From the NCBI GenBank assembly GCA_004293645.1, contig REAB01000055.1, forward strand, positions 1 through 55,788: 55,788 nucleotides of DNA, in the 5' to 3' direction. This document shows, piece by piece, positions 17,208 through 27,559 of this stretch. This DNA is from Cytophagia bacterium. Its GTDB lineage: Bacteria; Bacteroidota; Bacteroidia; Cytophagales; Spirosomataceae. The position numbers and the translations under genes are program-made. The notes beneath the pieces are model-generated. The model saw nothing but the letters and a program-made list of their open reading frames with translations, was not told where the DNA came from and made no database searches. Numbering within the stretch: the stretch's first letter is position 1; each line of letters begins with the position of its first letter.

Positions 17208-19550
17208 ATGAGAAGCTCATTATTGTTCCTTTTTTTTATCACTCTATCGTTGGTCGGATTTGCGCAAAAAGTTACCATCAGTGGCTACGTGCGCGAACGA
17301 GGCAGTAAAGAATCATTGATAAATGTTTCGGTGGCAATTCCTGCTTTGAAAGTAAGCACGCAGACCAATCTCTACGGTTTTTTTTCCATCACCATTCCGC
17401 AAACGGCAGAATTGGAGGTGGTTTTTTCGGCTTCGGTCTATCAGCTTCAAAAAACAACCCTAAAAGCTACCCAAAATCAACGCATTGAGATTGAAATGAC
17501 CGTTAAATCAATAGATTTAAACGAGGTAGTTATATCTGAACGTCAAGAACGGGTAAGCGAAAGCGAGCAAATGAGCGTGATTTCTTTGCCCGTCAGTCAA
17601 GTAAAAGACATTCCAGCGCTGTTGGGAGAAAAAGACGTAATGAAAGCCCTGCAGTTGATGCCTGGCGTGCAAAAAGGACGCGAAGGCACGGCGGGTTTGT
17701 ACGTGCGCGGGGGCGGCCCTGACCAAAACTTGTTAATTTTGGACGATGCCGTGGTGTATAACGCCAACCACTTGTTTGGTTTTTTTTCGGTATTCAACGG
17801 CGACGCCCTCAAAAGCATAGAACTGACCAAAGGGGGCTTTCCTGCGCGGTTTGGCGGGCGGCTTTCGTCGGTGGTAGAAATGCAAATGAAGGAAGGAAAC
17901 AAGCAAAAATTTCAGGGCGAAGCAGGCATTGGGTTGCTTTCGAGCCGCCTAACGCTGGAAGGACCACTAAAAAAAGGCGTATCTTCTTACTTAATTTCGG
18001 CGCGGCGGTCGTATGCCGATGTCGTACTACGTCCTTTGAGCGGCGGCAGTTTCCCAACTCTTTATTTTTATGACCTAAACACGAAAGTAAACTACGAATT
18101 TGGTCAAAAAAACAGGCTCTACCTCAGCGGCTATTTTGGGAGAGATGTTTTTGATTTTAGGGAAAAAAGCTTTGACAGAAGCAGAGAAAGTAACAATGGT
18201 TTTAGCTGGGGCAATACCACCACAACCCTCCGCTGGAATCACCTTTTTAGCGAAAAAGTGTTCAACAATACGTCGCTCATTTTTACGAATTACAACTTTA
18301 AAGTTTATAACGAAGAAACTACCAACCGAGGCACTTATCTGCTTCAATATTCGTCAGGAATTAGGGATTTTACCTTCAAATCTGACTTTGACTTTTTGCC
18401 CTCCGCCCAACACAGTATTCGCACGGGATTGATACTAACGGCGCACCGTTTTACGCCCAGTGCCATTGTTCTAAAAGACACCCGCATTGATTTGAATAAT
18501 ACAAAAAGTACGTTTACCGATGCCGTCGAAACGGCCATTTATGTAGAAGATGTTTGGCGAGCGAACGAGAAATTGAGCATGAACGCGGGGCTTAGATTGA
18601 GCAATTTTAACGTGAAAAGCAAAAGCTATTTCAACCTCGAACCACGCTTTTCGGGTTCGTACAAAATCAACGAAGATTTGGCAATAAAAGCCTCCTACGC
18701 GCGCATGAACCAATATATTCACTTACTTTCAAACTCTGGACTGGGCTTACCAACCGATTTGTGGGTGCCAGCCACCGACCGAATAGCCCCGCAAACTTCG
18801 GAACAATTTGCCATTGGAATTGCCAAAGACTTTACCAAAAAAAACCTTTCATTGACAGTAGAAGGCTTTTACAAGAATATGAACAACATCATTGACTACA
18901 AAGAAGGTGCCAATTTTTTGCTTTTAGACCTTGGCCCAGACGCTCAGAAATTGAGCGAAATTGACTGGCAAGACAACGTAACTTCGGGCAAAGGCAGAGC
19001 GTATGGCATAGAGGTGATGTTGCAAAGAAAAGTGGGCAGATTGTCGGGCTGGGTCGGCTATACACTTTCACGAATAATACACCAGTTTGATGAGATTAAC
19101 AAAGGGCAAGAATTTGCCCCAAGATATGACCGCCGACACGATTTTTCCATCGTAGGAATTTATCAACTCAATAAAAAAATTACGCTCTCAACCACGTGGG
19201 TATATGGAACAGGCAATAATATAACCATTCCCATCGCCCAGTCGCGGGTAAGTGGCTATTCTAATGATTTTAATCGCTCAACAAAAGTTCAATATTATGG
19301 CCAACGAAACGCATTTCAGGCTGCTCCCTACCATCGTTTAGACGTAGCCGTCAAATTTTACAAACAAAAAAAGCGCGGAGAACGGACTTGGGAAGTGGGG
19401 GTTTATAATGCCTACAATCGCATTAATCCTTTTTACTACCAAAGCAGGCAGGACTACGATTTTACGACCCAAACATCGGGCGACACAAAACTATACCGCA
19501 GGGGGCTTTTTCCTGCTGTGCCTTCGGTGAGCTATAATTTTAAATTTTAA
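17208..19550 (+). CDS. TonB-dependent receptor with carboxypeptidase-regulatory-like N-terminal domain
   Basis: 780 aa outer-membrane gated importer. Signal peptide ends near GFAQ (residue 20). Residues about 22-100 are a CarboxypepD_reg-like beta-sandwich (VTISGYVRERGSKESLINVSV). The plug domain follows (about 115-235), with LYVRGGGPDQNLLILDDAVVYN near 163-184. The rest is a 22-stranded barrel ending in aromatic residue F (SYNFKF). The companion DUF4249 lipoprotein starts 4 bp after the stop, a pairing widespread in Bacteroidota that resembles SusCD in logic. Substrate is unknown. No FecR/sigma or TonB box domain for signalling is visible at the N-terminus. Confidence 0.93.
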   Translation: MRSSLLFLFFITLSLVGFAQKVTISGYVRERGSKESLINVSVAIPALKVSTQTNLYGFFSITIPQTAELEVVFSASVYQLQKTTLKATQNQRIEIEMTVKSIDLNEVVISERQERVSESEQMSVISLPVSQVKDIPALLGEKDVMKALQLMPGVQKGREGTAGLYVRGGGPDQNLLILDDAVVYNANHLFGFFSVFNGDALKSIELTKGGFPARFGGRLSSVVEMQMKEGNKQKFQGEAGIGLLSSRLTLEGPLKKGVSSYLISARRSYADVVLRPLSGGSFPTLYFYDLNTKVNYEFGQKNRLYLSGYFGRDVFDFREKSFDRSRESNNGFSWGNTTTTLRWNHLFSEKVFNNTSLIFTNYNFKVYNEETTNRGTYLLQYSSGIRDFTFKSDFDFLPSAQHSIRTGLILTAHRFTPSAIVLKDTRIDLNNTKSTFTDAVETAIYVEDVWRANEKLSMNAGLRLSNFNVKSKSYFNLEPRFSGSYKINEDLAIKASYARMNQYIHLLSNSGLGLPTDLWVPATDRIAPQTSEQFAIGIAKDFTKKNLSLTVEGFYKNMNNIIDYKEGANFLLLDLGPDAQKLSEIDWQDNVTSGKGRAYGIEVMLQRKVGRLSGWVGYTLSRIIHQFDEINKGQEFAPRYDRRHDFSIVGIYQLNKKITLSTTWVYGTGNNITIPIAQSRVSGYSNDFNRSTKVQYYGQRNAFQAAPYHRLDVAVKFYKQKKRGERTWEVGVYNAYNRINPFYYQSRQDYDFTTQTSGDTKLYRRGLFPAVPSVSYNFKF

Positions 19551-19554
19551 GTCA

Positions 19555-20418
19555 ATGAAAATCAGATTATTGCTTTTACTGTTTCTTAACTTTTTGATTT
19601 CTGGTTGCGAGGGTGGGTTTCTCTCCGTGGAAGAGAAATCGGTCAATATTCCGTCGAGTACAGCCCCCACAATTACGGCTTTTTTGTGTCCACAAGATAG
19701 TGTTCACACCGTTCGGTTGTATCGTACAATACCCGTTGTGGGGGCAGACAATCTCAGAGAATGGAATGCCAACGTAGGCAAAGGCGTGGTAACACTCAGC
19801 GATGAAATCCAGACGGTAACGCTTCAACCAGAAAAAAACCCAGTTGGTGTGTTCAGAATAAAGGCAAAAGATTTTAGGGTGATGGCTGGCAAAACCTACA
19901 AGTTGAACGTTGTTACTTATGACGGACAAAAAGCGGAGGCAACTTGCACGATTCCTTTGAGTAAAATAGACATTAGAAAGGCCAATACCAAATTGGCAAA
20001 TAGTGCAGATCCTTCCGATCCAATTTATTTTGTAACATGGATAGATATTGCCAATGAGCAAAATTATTATGCGGTGAACGTGGTGCAGGGGCAAGTAAAC
20101 TTTACTACTGGCGAAAGAAGGGTTAGTTACGACTCAGGAGGAGAGGTAATTGCAGATGTTGGTTTTGAAGGCAAAGAGTTAATCACCAAAAGGAGTTTTT
20201 TGATGCAAAAACGCCGCAATGCAAGCGATGGCTTTTCTTTTGTTTCAGAAATTCAGTTGTTAAATACGGACATCAATTTTTACCGTTATCACAAAGATTT
20301 AGAAATCTTGCAAATCAGTGACGATAACCCCTTATCTGAACCAACCAATATTTATTCTAATATCAAAGGTGGATTCGGCGTTTTTGCGGGTTTTACAAGA
20401 GCGAGTGGGTATTTTTGA
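19555..20418 (+). CDS. DUF4249 family lipoprotein, partner of the TonB receptor
   Basis: 287 aa. Lipoprotein signal ends in LISGC (residues about 14-18). The mature part opens with an Ig-like beta domain (VTLSDEIQTVTLQPE, AGKTYKLNVVTYDGQKAEATCTIP), the recognisable DUF4249 pattern, and the C-terminus ends in F after KGGFGVFAGF. Such proteins are thought to cap or assist the neighbouring TonB receptor. Gene order and the 4-bp gap argue for one operon from 15433 or 17208. It converges with the ompA gene, 37 bp apart, and no strong terminator is seen between them. Confidence 0.85.
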   Translation: MKIRLLLLLFLNFLISGCEGGFLSVEEKSVNIPSSTAPTITAFLCPQDSVHTVRLYRTIPVVGADNLREWNANVGKGVVTLSDEIQTVTLQPEKNPVGVFRIKAKDFRVMAGKTYKLNVVTYDGQKAEATCTIPLSKIDIRKANTKLANSADPSDPIYFVTWIDIANEQNYYAVNVVQGQVNFTTGERRVSYDSGGEVIADVGFEGKELITKRSFLMQKRRNASDGFSFVSEIQLLNTDINFYRYHKDLEILQISDDNPLSEPTNIYSNIKGGFGVFAGFTRASGYF

Positions 20419-20455
20419 ATAGTACAAGGTGCGTAAATAATCTTCATCACATTCG

Positions 20456-20490
20456 CTACAATTTCAAGATGGCCAATTCAACCCGTCGGT
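20456..20490 (-). repeat. ompA 3' end carrying the dispersed motif
   Basis: This 35-nt coding end (RRVELAILKL and TAG stop) is the only copy inside an intact gene; spacer copies are at 14363-14397 (35 of 35 nt) and 46161-46183 (23 of 23 nt). Confidence 0.85.
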
Positions 20491-21670
20491 TGCGGCGACG
20501 CTCGGTTTCGGAAGTGCCTTTACTGACGGGGCGCGTGGGGCCGTAGCCTTTGGTTTGAACGCGGCCAACGGCTATGCCTTTGCCCACCAAATATTGCTTA
20601 ACGGCATCAGCGCGATTGAGCGATAGCTTCACGTTTTCGTCGAAATCTCCCAAATTGTCGGTGTGGCCTTCTACGCGCACCTCTACCTTGGGGCTGTCTT
20701 GCATAAACGACACCAAGCGGTCGAGTTCGGCGTAAGAAGTAGGTAGCAACTCAAATTTTGCCACGTCAAAATACACATTATTAAGCGTAATGGCCTCGCC
20801 CACCGCCACGGGCGTGAGCAATATTTCAACGTTACTTTCTTGGCCGCCCGCCGTTTTGGAGAGGTCAAAAACGCCACTGGCGGGCAAATAGCCCTTGGCC
20901 GACACCGCATAGTTGTAGCGTTGATTGGGAGCTAAACTCAGCTTAAACTTACCCGACGAGGCCGATAATTGCAACGAATCAAAGCCGTTGTCGTCGTTTG
21001 GCACTACGCAATTGATTTTGGCCGCCACGGGTTGCTTGGTCTTGGCATTTAACACCGTGCCGCGCACCGTAGCCAAAGTAGATACGGTAGTAGAGGGAAC
21101 AGGCAGCGGCGCGTCGGCGGCGATGGGTGGTTCTGGCTTTGGTTTGGTGGGTTGAGGCTTGGTTTTGGGTTTCGGATTTTTGATGTGAATACCATAAAAA
21201 TTCCAAAACTGAAATCCTTTATAATCTTTACCTTCGTACATATCAAAAACCTCAATACCAGGCGTTAAACGCTCAAAATAAACCACAAACTTCACCCTGT
21301 CGCCCACGTAAACCCGCTGATTTTCGGGTGAAATCGCAATGCCTTCTGCTTTGATAAACCTAAATTTTTTATTGACGTTTTGGGGTTCGTACAGCCTACT
21401 TTTAGGGTCAATCTGAATGTTTTCGTTGGTAGCTCCAGAACCGCCGTCGCCATTGCCAAATAAATCAAAAAGCGAAGGCCGCTGTCTGGTATTTTCGTAG
21501 CTAAAATAAATAATGGTGTAATCGTTGGTGAGTTCTATTTTGGTAATCTCTACGTAATCCCTCGTTTGTTCTTGCACGTAAGGGCGCATGGTGGTTATTT
21601 TTTGGCCAAAAGTGGGCGTAACAACCCACCACGCCACACTCAAAACTGCTATCAATAACTGGGTTTTCAT
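20456..21670 (-). CDS. OmpA family protein with carboxypeptidase-regulatory-like domain
   Basis: 404 aa envelope protein. Signal peptide to about residue 22 (PTFGQ). The N-terminal part (25-165) is a beta-rich domain I do not recognise. A Pro/Lys-rich hinge (KPKTKPQPTKPKPEPP, about 168-183) precedes a CarboxypepD_reg-like domain (about 200-280). The OmpA peptidoglycan-binding domain follows (about 290-404) with VRVEGHTDNLGDFDENVKLS and LNRADAVKQYL. It should tether the outer membrane to the wall. The last 11 codons and stop (20456-20490) are the sequence repeated in two spacers. A perfect 8-bp inverted repeat lies 33 bp upstream of the start. Confidence 0.9.
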   Translation of the reverse strand: MKTQLLIAVLSVAWWVVTPTFGQKITTMRPYVQEQTRDYVEITKIELTNDYTIIYFSYENTRQRPSLFDLFGNGDGGSGATNENIQIDPKSRLYEPQNVNKKFRFIKAEGIAISPENQRVYVGDRVKFVVYFERLTPGIEVFDMYEGKDYKGFQFWNFYGIHIKNPKPKTKPQPTKPKPEPPIAADAPLPVPSTTVSTLATVRGTVLNAKTKQPVAAKINCVVPNDDNGFDSLQLSASSGKFKLSLAPNQRYNYAVSAKGYLPASGVFDLSKTAGGQESNVEILLTPVAVGEAITLNNVYFDVAKFELLPTSYAELDRLVSFMQDSPKVEVRVEGHTDNLGDFDENVKLSLNRADAVKQYLVGKGIAVGRVQTKGYGPTRPVSKGTSETERRRNRRVELAILKL

Positions 21671-21702
21671 GTTTTTAGGAGTATTCTGTTGCCTGCAATA
21701 AC

Positions 21703-21730
21703 GTTGCTGCGGTTTGATTAGTGCAGCAAC
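21703..21730 (-). promoter_or_regulatory. Inverted repeat upstream of ompA
   Basis: GTTGCTGC (21703-21710) and GCAGCAAC (21723-21730) form a perfect 8-bp inverted repeat 33-60 bp before the ompA ATG. It could be an operator or a 5'-UTR hairpin. Confidence 0.45.
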
Positions 21731-21823
21731 ATTGTTAAAATTCGTTAAAATAATTGACCCATATTTTGGGGTTAAAACATCGTTTTAGGCTATGTTTTGG
21801 GGCGTAAAGTCGAATTTCTATAA

Positions 21824-23454
<1,631 letters not shown>

Positions 23455-23455
<1 letters not shown>

Positions 23456-23520
23456 TTTGAAAATGTGGTAATTTGAAAATATGCCAATGCACCACTTTTC
23501 AAATTACCGCATTTTCAAAT
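23455..23520 (+). other. 25-bp intercistronic hairpin between atpD and atpC
   Basis: The arms 23455-23479 and 23496-23520 are complementary over 25 positions with one U-G wobble, loop 16 nt. It is built of TTTGAAAAT-type units also seen at 30160-30250. It has no T-run directly after it and atpC follows 18 nt later, so it probably affects mRNA stability or translation rather than termination. Confidence 0.8.
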
Positions 23521-23538
23521 CTTCAAATTAAAAAAACT

Positions 23539-23781
23539 ATGAACTTAGAAATAATTACTCCCGATAAAAAAGTATTTGCTGGCCAAGCTACGGCTGTTAC
23601 ATTTCCTGGGGCTGACGGTCAGTTTCAGGTTTTGAATCAGCACGCACCGCTCGTTAGCACCATTGGAAAAGGTAGCTTGGTGGTAGAATCGGCAGGAGGC
23701 AAAAACACGTACCAGATTAACGGCGGTGTGGTAGAAGTACTGAACGACAACGTGTTGGTACTGGCCGAAGCCATTGCTTGA
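23539..23781 (+). CDS. atpC: F0F1 ATP synthase subunit epsilon (N-terminal domain form)
   Basis: 80 aa. MNLEIITPDKKVFAGQATAVTFPGADGQFQVLNQHAPL is the beta-sandwich domain of epsilon. The helical C-terminal inhibitory domain of the longer bacterial form is absent, which is common in Bacteroidota. An in-frame start at 23473 would run through the hairpin and is rejected. It couples the rotor stalk gamma to the c-ring. Confidence 0.95.
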   Translation: MNLEIITPDKKVFAGQATAVTFPGADGQFQVLNQHAPLVSTIGKGSLVVESAGGKNTYQINGGVVEVLNDNVLVLAEAIA

Positions 23782-23797
23782 TACAATAAAATAGGCC

Positions 23798-23850
23798 AAA
23801 ATGAGTGCGACAGTGCGACATGGTGTCCGTACTGCCGCACTCATTTTTTT
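23798..23850 (+). terminator. Terminator of atpDC
   Basis: AAAATGAGTGCG (23798-23809) pairs with CGCACTCATTTT (23836-23847), followed by more T's. It overlaps the end of the converging gene by 2 bp and may serve both strands. Confidence 0.75.
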
Positions 23851-24595
23851 ATTGAATACCCGCAAAAGGGTCGGCAGTCATTCCCAGTTCTTGCCATGAT
23901 TGCCCCGCTTTTAAGTTTTCGATGGTGATGGCAACTGGCCCCAATTTGTGTTTGGTGGCTACCTGCGCCCCCGTTGGCAGTTTTTGCCAGCTTTCCCAAG
24001 TGGCTTCGAGGCCGCCAATGGGCAAAATAGAAACCCACATTTGGTAGTGCGTTGGCAAACCATTTTTGTCCAAAAACCACAAATAAGAATCGTTGGGCGT
24101 AACACCACCGCTTTTATAAGTTACCAAAAGCGCGTCTTTGCCGTCTTTCTGCGGCACAATACGCCGTTCCGTGCCTTCGTCCAGTATTTTGTTGGGGGCA
24201 ATGAGCCAAAAAGAATCGTTGCAAAAATACGCCCAAGCCTTACCCCGCTCCACGTCAAGCTCGTTGCCCGTTTGCGGTTTGTTGTCCACAAAAGCCTGGC
24301 CTTTTGGCCAATCTGTCAGGTTGAGTAGCACGCGCTTGTTGCCCCACTGCACTTGCACCAAATTGCGCTGCTTGTCCCACAGGTATTGGTGTCCTCCTGA
24401 GAAATCCCAAGCCACTATGTTGGTTTTTTGCCAAGCGTCGTAACCCGTGGCGCGTAGCATTTTTTGGGCAAGCGAGTCGGCTTCCGCGCTTTTTTGGCCT
24501 TGTGGCAGGGGTTTGTTTTGATACCAACAAAAAACAACCAACCCAAGAGCCGAAACCAGAAAGCTAATAGCAAACCACTTAAAAAACTTTTTCAT
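23849..24595 (-). CDS. Membrane-anchored protein of unknown function
   Basis: 248 aa. One N-terminal membrane segment (about residues 5-25, FKWFAISFLVSALGLVVFCWY) with a Lys-rich start, so the rest is probably periplasmic. The body is rich in Trp and aromatic beta-strand patterns (VAWDFSGGHQYLWDKQRN, SYLWFLDKNGLPTHYQMWVSILPIGG). It recalls outer-membrane lipoprotein-sorting (LolA-like) folds in pattern only. No catalytic motif is seen. A partial promoter (TAGCTTCG) lies about 40 bp upstream on the minus strand. Function not assigned. Confidence 0.75.
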   Translation of the reverse strand: MKKFFKWFAISFLVSALGLVVFCWYQNKPLPQGQKSAEADSLAQKMLRATGYDAWQKTNIVAWDFSGGHQYLWDKQRNLVQVQWGNKRVLLNLTDWPKGQAFVDNKPQTGNELDVERGKAWAYFCNDSFWLIAPNKILDEGTERRIVPQKDGKDALLVTYKSGGVTPNDSYLWFLDKNGLPTHYQMWVSILPIGGLEATWESWQKLPTGAQVATKHKLGPVAITIENLKAGQSWQELGMTADPFAGIQ

Positions 24596-24659
24596 TCGAT
24601 TAAAACGAGATTAGGTTTTGAAAACACGAAGCTACCATTTTTTATTTGAGCAAAATAAA

Positions 24660-24742
24660 TTTGTTTCAAGTCTCTTTATAAGTTTGCACAGACATAAAAA
24701 TTGCCAAAGAATCGAACTGTTCCAAACGAAATCGTAGCTTTG
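24660..24742 (+). promoter_or_regulatory. Two -7 boxes upstream of the YqeY gene
   Basis: TTTG (24660-24663) is followed after 15 nt by TAAGTTTG (24679-24686), a perfect -7 box with a short spacer. A second perfect box TAGCTTTG is at 24735-24742, 31 nt before the ATG, without a well-placed TTTG. Confidence 0.5.
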
Positions 24743-24773
24743 TGCGTTCTAAATAAAATTAAAATACACACAA

Positions 24774-25223
24774 ATGGCACTCAAATTACGCTTAGACGAA
24801 GATATTAAACAGGCCATGCGCGCCAAAGATGCCGACCGTTTGCGGGCATTAAGAGCCTTAAAATCAATGATTTTGCTCGAAGAAACCAAAGAAGGTGGCA
24901 CGGGTGTACTCAGCCCCGACGACGAAATGAAGCTACTCGCCAAAGCCGCTAAACAACGCCGCGACTCGGCCACTATTTACCAAGAACAAAACAGGCCTGA
25001 TTTGCTCGAAAAAGAACTGGTCGAAATTGCCGTTATTGAAGAATACCTGCCCAAACAGCTCACCGAAGAAGAAGTAAAAGTCGTTTTGCAAGAAATAATG
25101 ACGCGCGTAGGAGCAAAAACCCCCGCCGATATAGGCAAAGTAATGGGCGTAGCCATGAAAGAACTGGCAGGAAAAACCGACGGAAAAGTAGTCCAAACGT
25201 TGGTCAAAACGCTGTTGAGCTAA
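24774..25223 (+). CDS. GatB/YqeY domain-containing protein
   Basis: 149 aa, cytosolic. MALKLRLDEDIKQAMRAKDADRLRALRALKS is the typical start of YqeY proteins, and the C-terminal KVMGVAMKELAGKTDGKVVQTLVKTLL matches the tRNA-binding tail shared with GatB. It may influence amidotransferase-dependent tRNA charging, but the cellular role of YqeY is not settled. It lies upstream of cvpA by 79 bp; that spacer holds a short 14-bp tandem repeat (CTACTGACCATTCA, twice). Confidence 0.93.
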   Translation: MALKLRLDEDIKQAMRAKDADRLRALRALKSMILLEETKEGGTGVLSPDDEMKLLAKAAKQRRDSATIYQEQNRPDLLEKELVEIAVIEEYLPKQLTEEEVKVVLQEIMTRVGAKTPADIGKVMGVAMKELAGKTDGKVVQTLVKTLLS

Positions 25224-25302
25224 CCCAACACCTATTGACCGCTGCGGGAACAGTCCGCTGCTGCGGGCCTATTGACTACTGACCATTCACTACTGACCAT
25301 TC

Positions 25303-25833
25303 ATGTCAAGTCTTGATATTTTTATTCTTATTCCGCTGGTTTGGGGAGCTTACAACGGCTATCGCAAAGGTTTGTTGGTAGAGATTGTGGGCGTGCTGGC
25401 GTTTATTTTAGCCATGATTGTAGGATTCAAGTTCTTGCAATTTGGCACCGATTTGCTCGCGCCTTACATCAGCACCGAACTCACCCGACGCATTTTGCCG
25501 TATTTAGCGTTTTCCATCATCTTTTTCCCAACCGTTTTTTTGGTCAATCGGCTGGGATATTCACTGCGTAGTATGCTGAGGTACAGCATTTTAGGTACTT
25601 TTGATAATTTGGCAGGGGCTGCCGTGGGTATTTTTACGTGGGTTTTCGGCATCAGCGTTTTTTTCTGGTTACTCAGCACCGTCAATATTCAGCTACCCGC
25701 CAAGCACAGCAAAAACAGCTTTTTAGTGCCGCTCGTTACGCCCATTGCTCCCAAAATTATCAGCAACGTATCAGACTGGATTCCAACGGGTGGCAACTTA
25801 ATTAGAGAATGGAAACGCAAAAATGCCGACTAA
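25303..25833 (+). CDS. CvpA family membrane protein
   Basis: 176 aa with four predicted membrane helices (about 5-22, 26-48, 65-85 and 105-130). The start MSSLDIFILIPLVWGAYNGYRKGLLVEIVG has the conserved YRKGL motif of the family. CvpA homologues affect envelope homeostasis and, in E. coli, colicin V production. Convergent with the glycosyltransferase gene. Confidence 0.9.
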   Translation: MSSLDIFILIPLVWGAYNGYRKGLLVEIVGVLAFILAMIVGFKFLQFGTDLLAPYISTELTRRILPYLAFSIIFFPTVFLVNRLGYSLRSMLRYSILGTFDNLAGAAVGIFTWVFGISVFFWLLSTVNIQLPAKHSKNSFLVPLVTPIAPKIISNVSDWIPTGGNLIREWKRKNAD

Positions 25834-25872
25834 ATTAAATACTAAATTGGCCAAGCTGCGCGTTATAAATAC

Positions 25873-25943
25873 AGTTGTGCTGGCATTGCAGGCTGTAAGA
25901 GTGGTGAAGATGGGTAATATGCAATGCTGGCACGACTTTTTTA
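25873..25943. terminator. Terminator hairpin between cvpA and glycosyltransferase
   Basis: Arms 25873-25890 and 25920-25937 pair over 18 nt with a two-base internal mismatch; six T's follow on the plus strand. The right arm has GGCACGACT in common with 13191-13201, so it may be a repeated terminator family. Confidence 0.65.
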
Positions 25944-26975
25944 TGCCACTTCCATCAAGGCTTTGAAAGTCTTTTTCCCTTTCGCAAAATACCCCCAAAT
26001 CACACTTCGAGGGTACAGCATTTTTAGTTTTTTTGCTTGATTATCAGCAACTTCACTCCAAATCTGACGACGTTTTTTTCTCAAACTTGGCAACATGCCA
26101 TAAAAGGCAAAATGAGCTTTGATGATAGCCCATACGTTTGCCCATTCCCATTTTGGCAAAAAACGCACCGCTGAAATACCATCTAAAATAAGGCGTAAAA
26201 ACAAAACCTGACTCAATTGGCTTTTGGGCAGGTTTTTGTAAAGCATAGCCAGACTATTGCGGTAATTCAAAAAAGTTTTAAACGGATTGGAAGGTGGCAA
26301 TGTACCGCCCCCCACGTGATAAACCACCGAATCTGCGCAACAAAAAATCTGGTGTCCCGCCAATTGCAACCGCCAACACAAGTCAATTTCTTCCATGTGG
26401 GCAAAAAAATCCTCGTCAAAACCGCCCATCTGACGAAATAAATTAGCCCTCACTAAAAAACACGCCCCCGATGCCCAAAAAATAGCCTCGGTGGTGTCGT
26501 ACTGACCCGTATCAGTTTCGCAATCAAAAAACACCCGCCCCCGACAAAACGGATAGCCCAACCTGTCTAAATGCCCCCCCGCTGCACCTGCATACTCGAA
26601 AGTATTGCGCTGGTGATGGGCGCGTATTTTGGGCTGGCAAGCTGCAACATTTAGCTCATTATCAAGTAGTTGCAACAACGGGCCAAGCCAGTTGGGCGTT
26701 ACTTCTACGTCAGAGTTGAGCAACAAATAATAGTCGGCTTCAATTTGTTCCAAAGCTCGGTTGTACCCACCCGCGTAGCCATAATTGGCCGCAAGCTGAA
26801 TCACTGGCACGTTGTGATAATGGGCGTTGAGCCACGCTACTGAGCCATCGGTAGAGGCACTGTCGGCCACATAAACGGTACTTTCTGCCGAATATGCCAC
26901 CACAGATGGCAAGAATTGCTCCAGAAAATGTTTTCCGTTGTAATTTAAAATAACAACTGCTACTTTAGATTTCAT
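25941..26975 (-). CDS. Glycosyltransferase family 2 protein
   Basis: 344 aa inverting GT-A enzyme. The N-terminus KVAVVILNYNG is the standard GT2 start, VADSASTDGSV (about 35-45) the nucleotide-binding part, and LLLNSDVEV (about 84-92) carries the DxD-like metal motif. HMEEIDLCWRLQLAGH near 195-210 is the EDxDLxxR-type block with the catalytic base. The C-terminal part has a weak hydrophobic helix. It resembles rhamnosyltransferase-like envelope glycan enzymes. Its start overlaps the ebfC stop by 4 bp, so they are co-translated. Confidence 0.92.
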   Translation of the reverse strand: MKSKVAVVILNYNGKHFLEQFLPSVVAYSAESTVYVADSASTDGSVAWLNAHYHNVPVIQLAANYGYAGGYNRALEQIEADYYLLLNSDVEVTPNWLGPLLQLLDNELNVAACQPKIRAHHQRNTFEYAGAAGGHLDRLGYPFCRGRVFFDCETDTGQYDTTEAIFWASGACFLVRANLFRQMGGFDEDFFAHMEEIDLCWRLQLAGHQIFCCADSVVYHVGGGTLPPSNPFKTFLNYRNSLAMLYKNLPKSQLSQVLFLRLILDGISAVRFLPKWEWANVWAIIKAHFAFYGMLPSLRKKRRQIWSEVADNQAKKLKMLYPRSVIWGYFAKGKKTFKALMEVA

Positions 26976-27319
26976 TTCATCAATTTGCCCAAATCCAACC
27001 CCGGAATATTGGGCAACAGTCCCTCGGTAGATTGGCGCATGTGCTCTTTTATTTGGTCTTCTATTTTTTCGAGGGCGTTGTTTACCGCCGCCAACACCAA
27101 ATCTTGCACCATCTCGGCATCTTCGGGACGCAGCAAATCAGGGTCAATTTCGAGCGAAATTACCTTTTTTTGGCCATTTACGGTTGCTTTTACCATTCCC
27201 CCGCCCGACTCGCCCGACTCTGACAAATCGCCTAAACTTTCTTGGGCTTCTTTCATCTTGGCCTGAAATTCTTTCACTTTCCCAAGCATACCCATCATGT
27301 CTCCCATTCCTCCAAACAT
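26972..27319 (-). CDS. YbaB/EbfC family nucleoid-associated protein
   Basis: 115 aa. MFGGMGDMMGMLGKVKEFQAKMKEAQESLGDL is typical: a Met/Gly-rich start, a long amphipathic helix, then the DNA-binding beta region (GGGMVKATVNGQKKVISLEIDPDLL) and a C-terminal helix. It dimerises like tweezers on DNA. Overlap with the downstream glycosyltransferase suggests coupling. The promoter at 27340-27372 drives it, divergent from tRNA-Trp. Confidence 0.95.
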   Translation of the reverse strand: MFGGMGDMMGMLGKVKEFQAKMKEAQESLGDLSESGESGGGMVKATVNGQKKVISLEIDPDLLRPEDAEMVQDLVLAAVNNALEKIEDQIKEHMRQSTEGLLPNIPGLDLGKLMK

Positions 27320-27339
27320 AGTTTTTTGTTTTTTTTTGA

Positions 27340-27372
27340 CAAATATACAGAAACAACGCTGCTCTTTACAAA
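27340..27372 (-). promoter_or_regulatory. Promoter of the ebfC-like gene
   Basis: On the minus strand TTTG (27369-27372), 21-nt spacer, TATATTTG (27340-27347), a full match to the Bacteroidota consensus, about 20 bp before the ATG. Confidence 0.75.
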
Positions 27373-27410
27373 ATGTTCGCAGTACAAATAATATTTTTCG
27401 TTCGTCAAAA

Positions 27411-27442
27411 ATTGTATTTCTAAAATTATATTTCTACTTTTG
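27411..27442 (+). promoter_or_regulatory. Promoter of the tRNA-Trp/secE/nusG/ribosomal operon
   Basis: ATTG (27411-27414), 20-nt spacer and TACTTTTG (27435-27442), a perfect -7 box. Transcription would start about 20 nt before the tRNA. Confidence 0.75.
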
Positions 27443-27470
27443 CAGTCCGATTTTTGGAAGTAAACTATTC

Positions 27471-27544
27471 ACGGGCATAGTATAAGGGTAGTACAGAGGT
27501 CTCCAAAACCTTCGGTCTGGGTTCGAATCCTGGTGCCCGTGCCA
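27471..27544 (+). tRNA. tRNA-Trp (anticodon CCA)
   Basis: Acceptor arms ACGGGCA (27471-27477) and TGCCCGT (27534-27540) pair perfectly. D-arm GTAT/GTAC with GGG in the loop, anticodon stem GAGGT/ACCTT with loop CTCCAAA (anticodon CCA), T-arm CTGGG-TTCGAAT-CCTGG. Discriminator G and an encoded CCA end follow. Its place just before secE is conserved in Bacteroidota, so it is cut out of the operon transcript. Confidence 0.97.
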
Positions 27545-27559
27545 ATTTTTTGCAAGAAA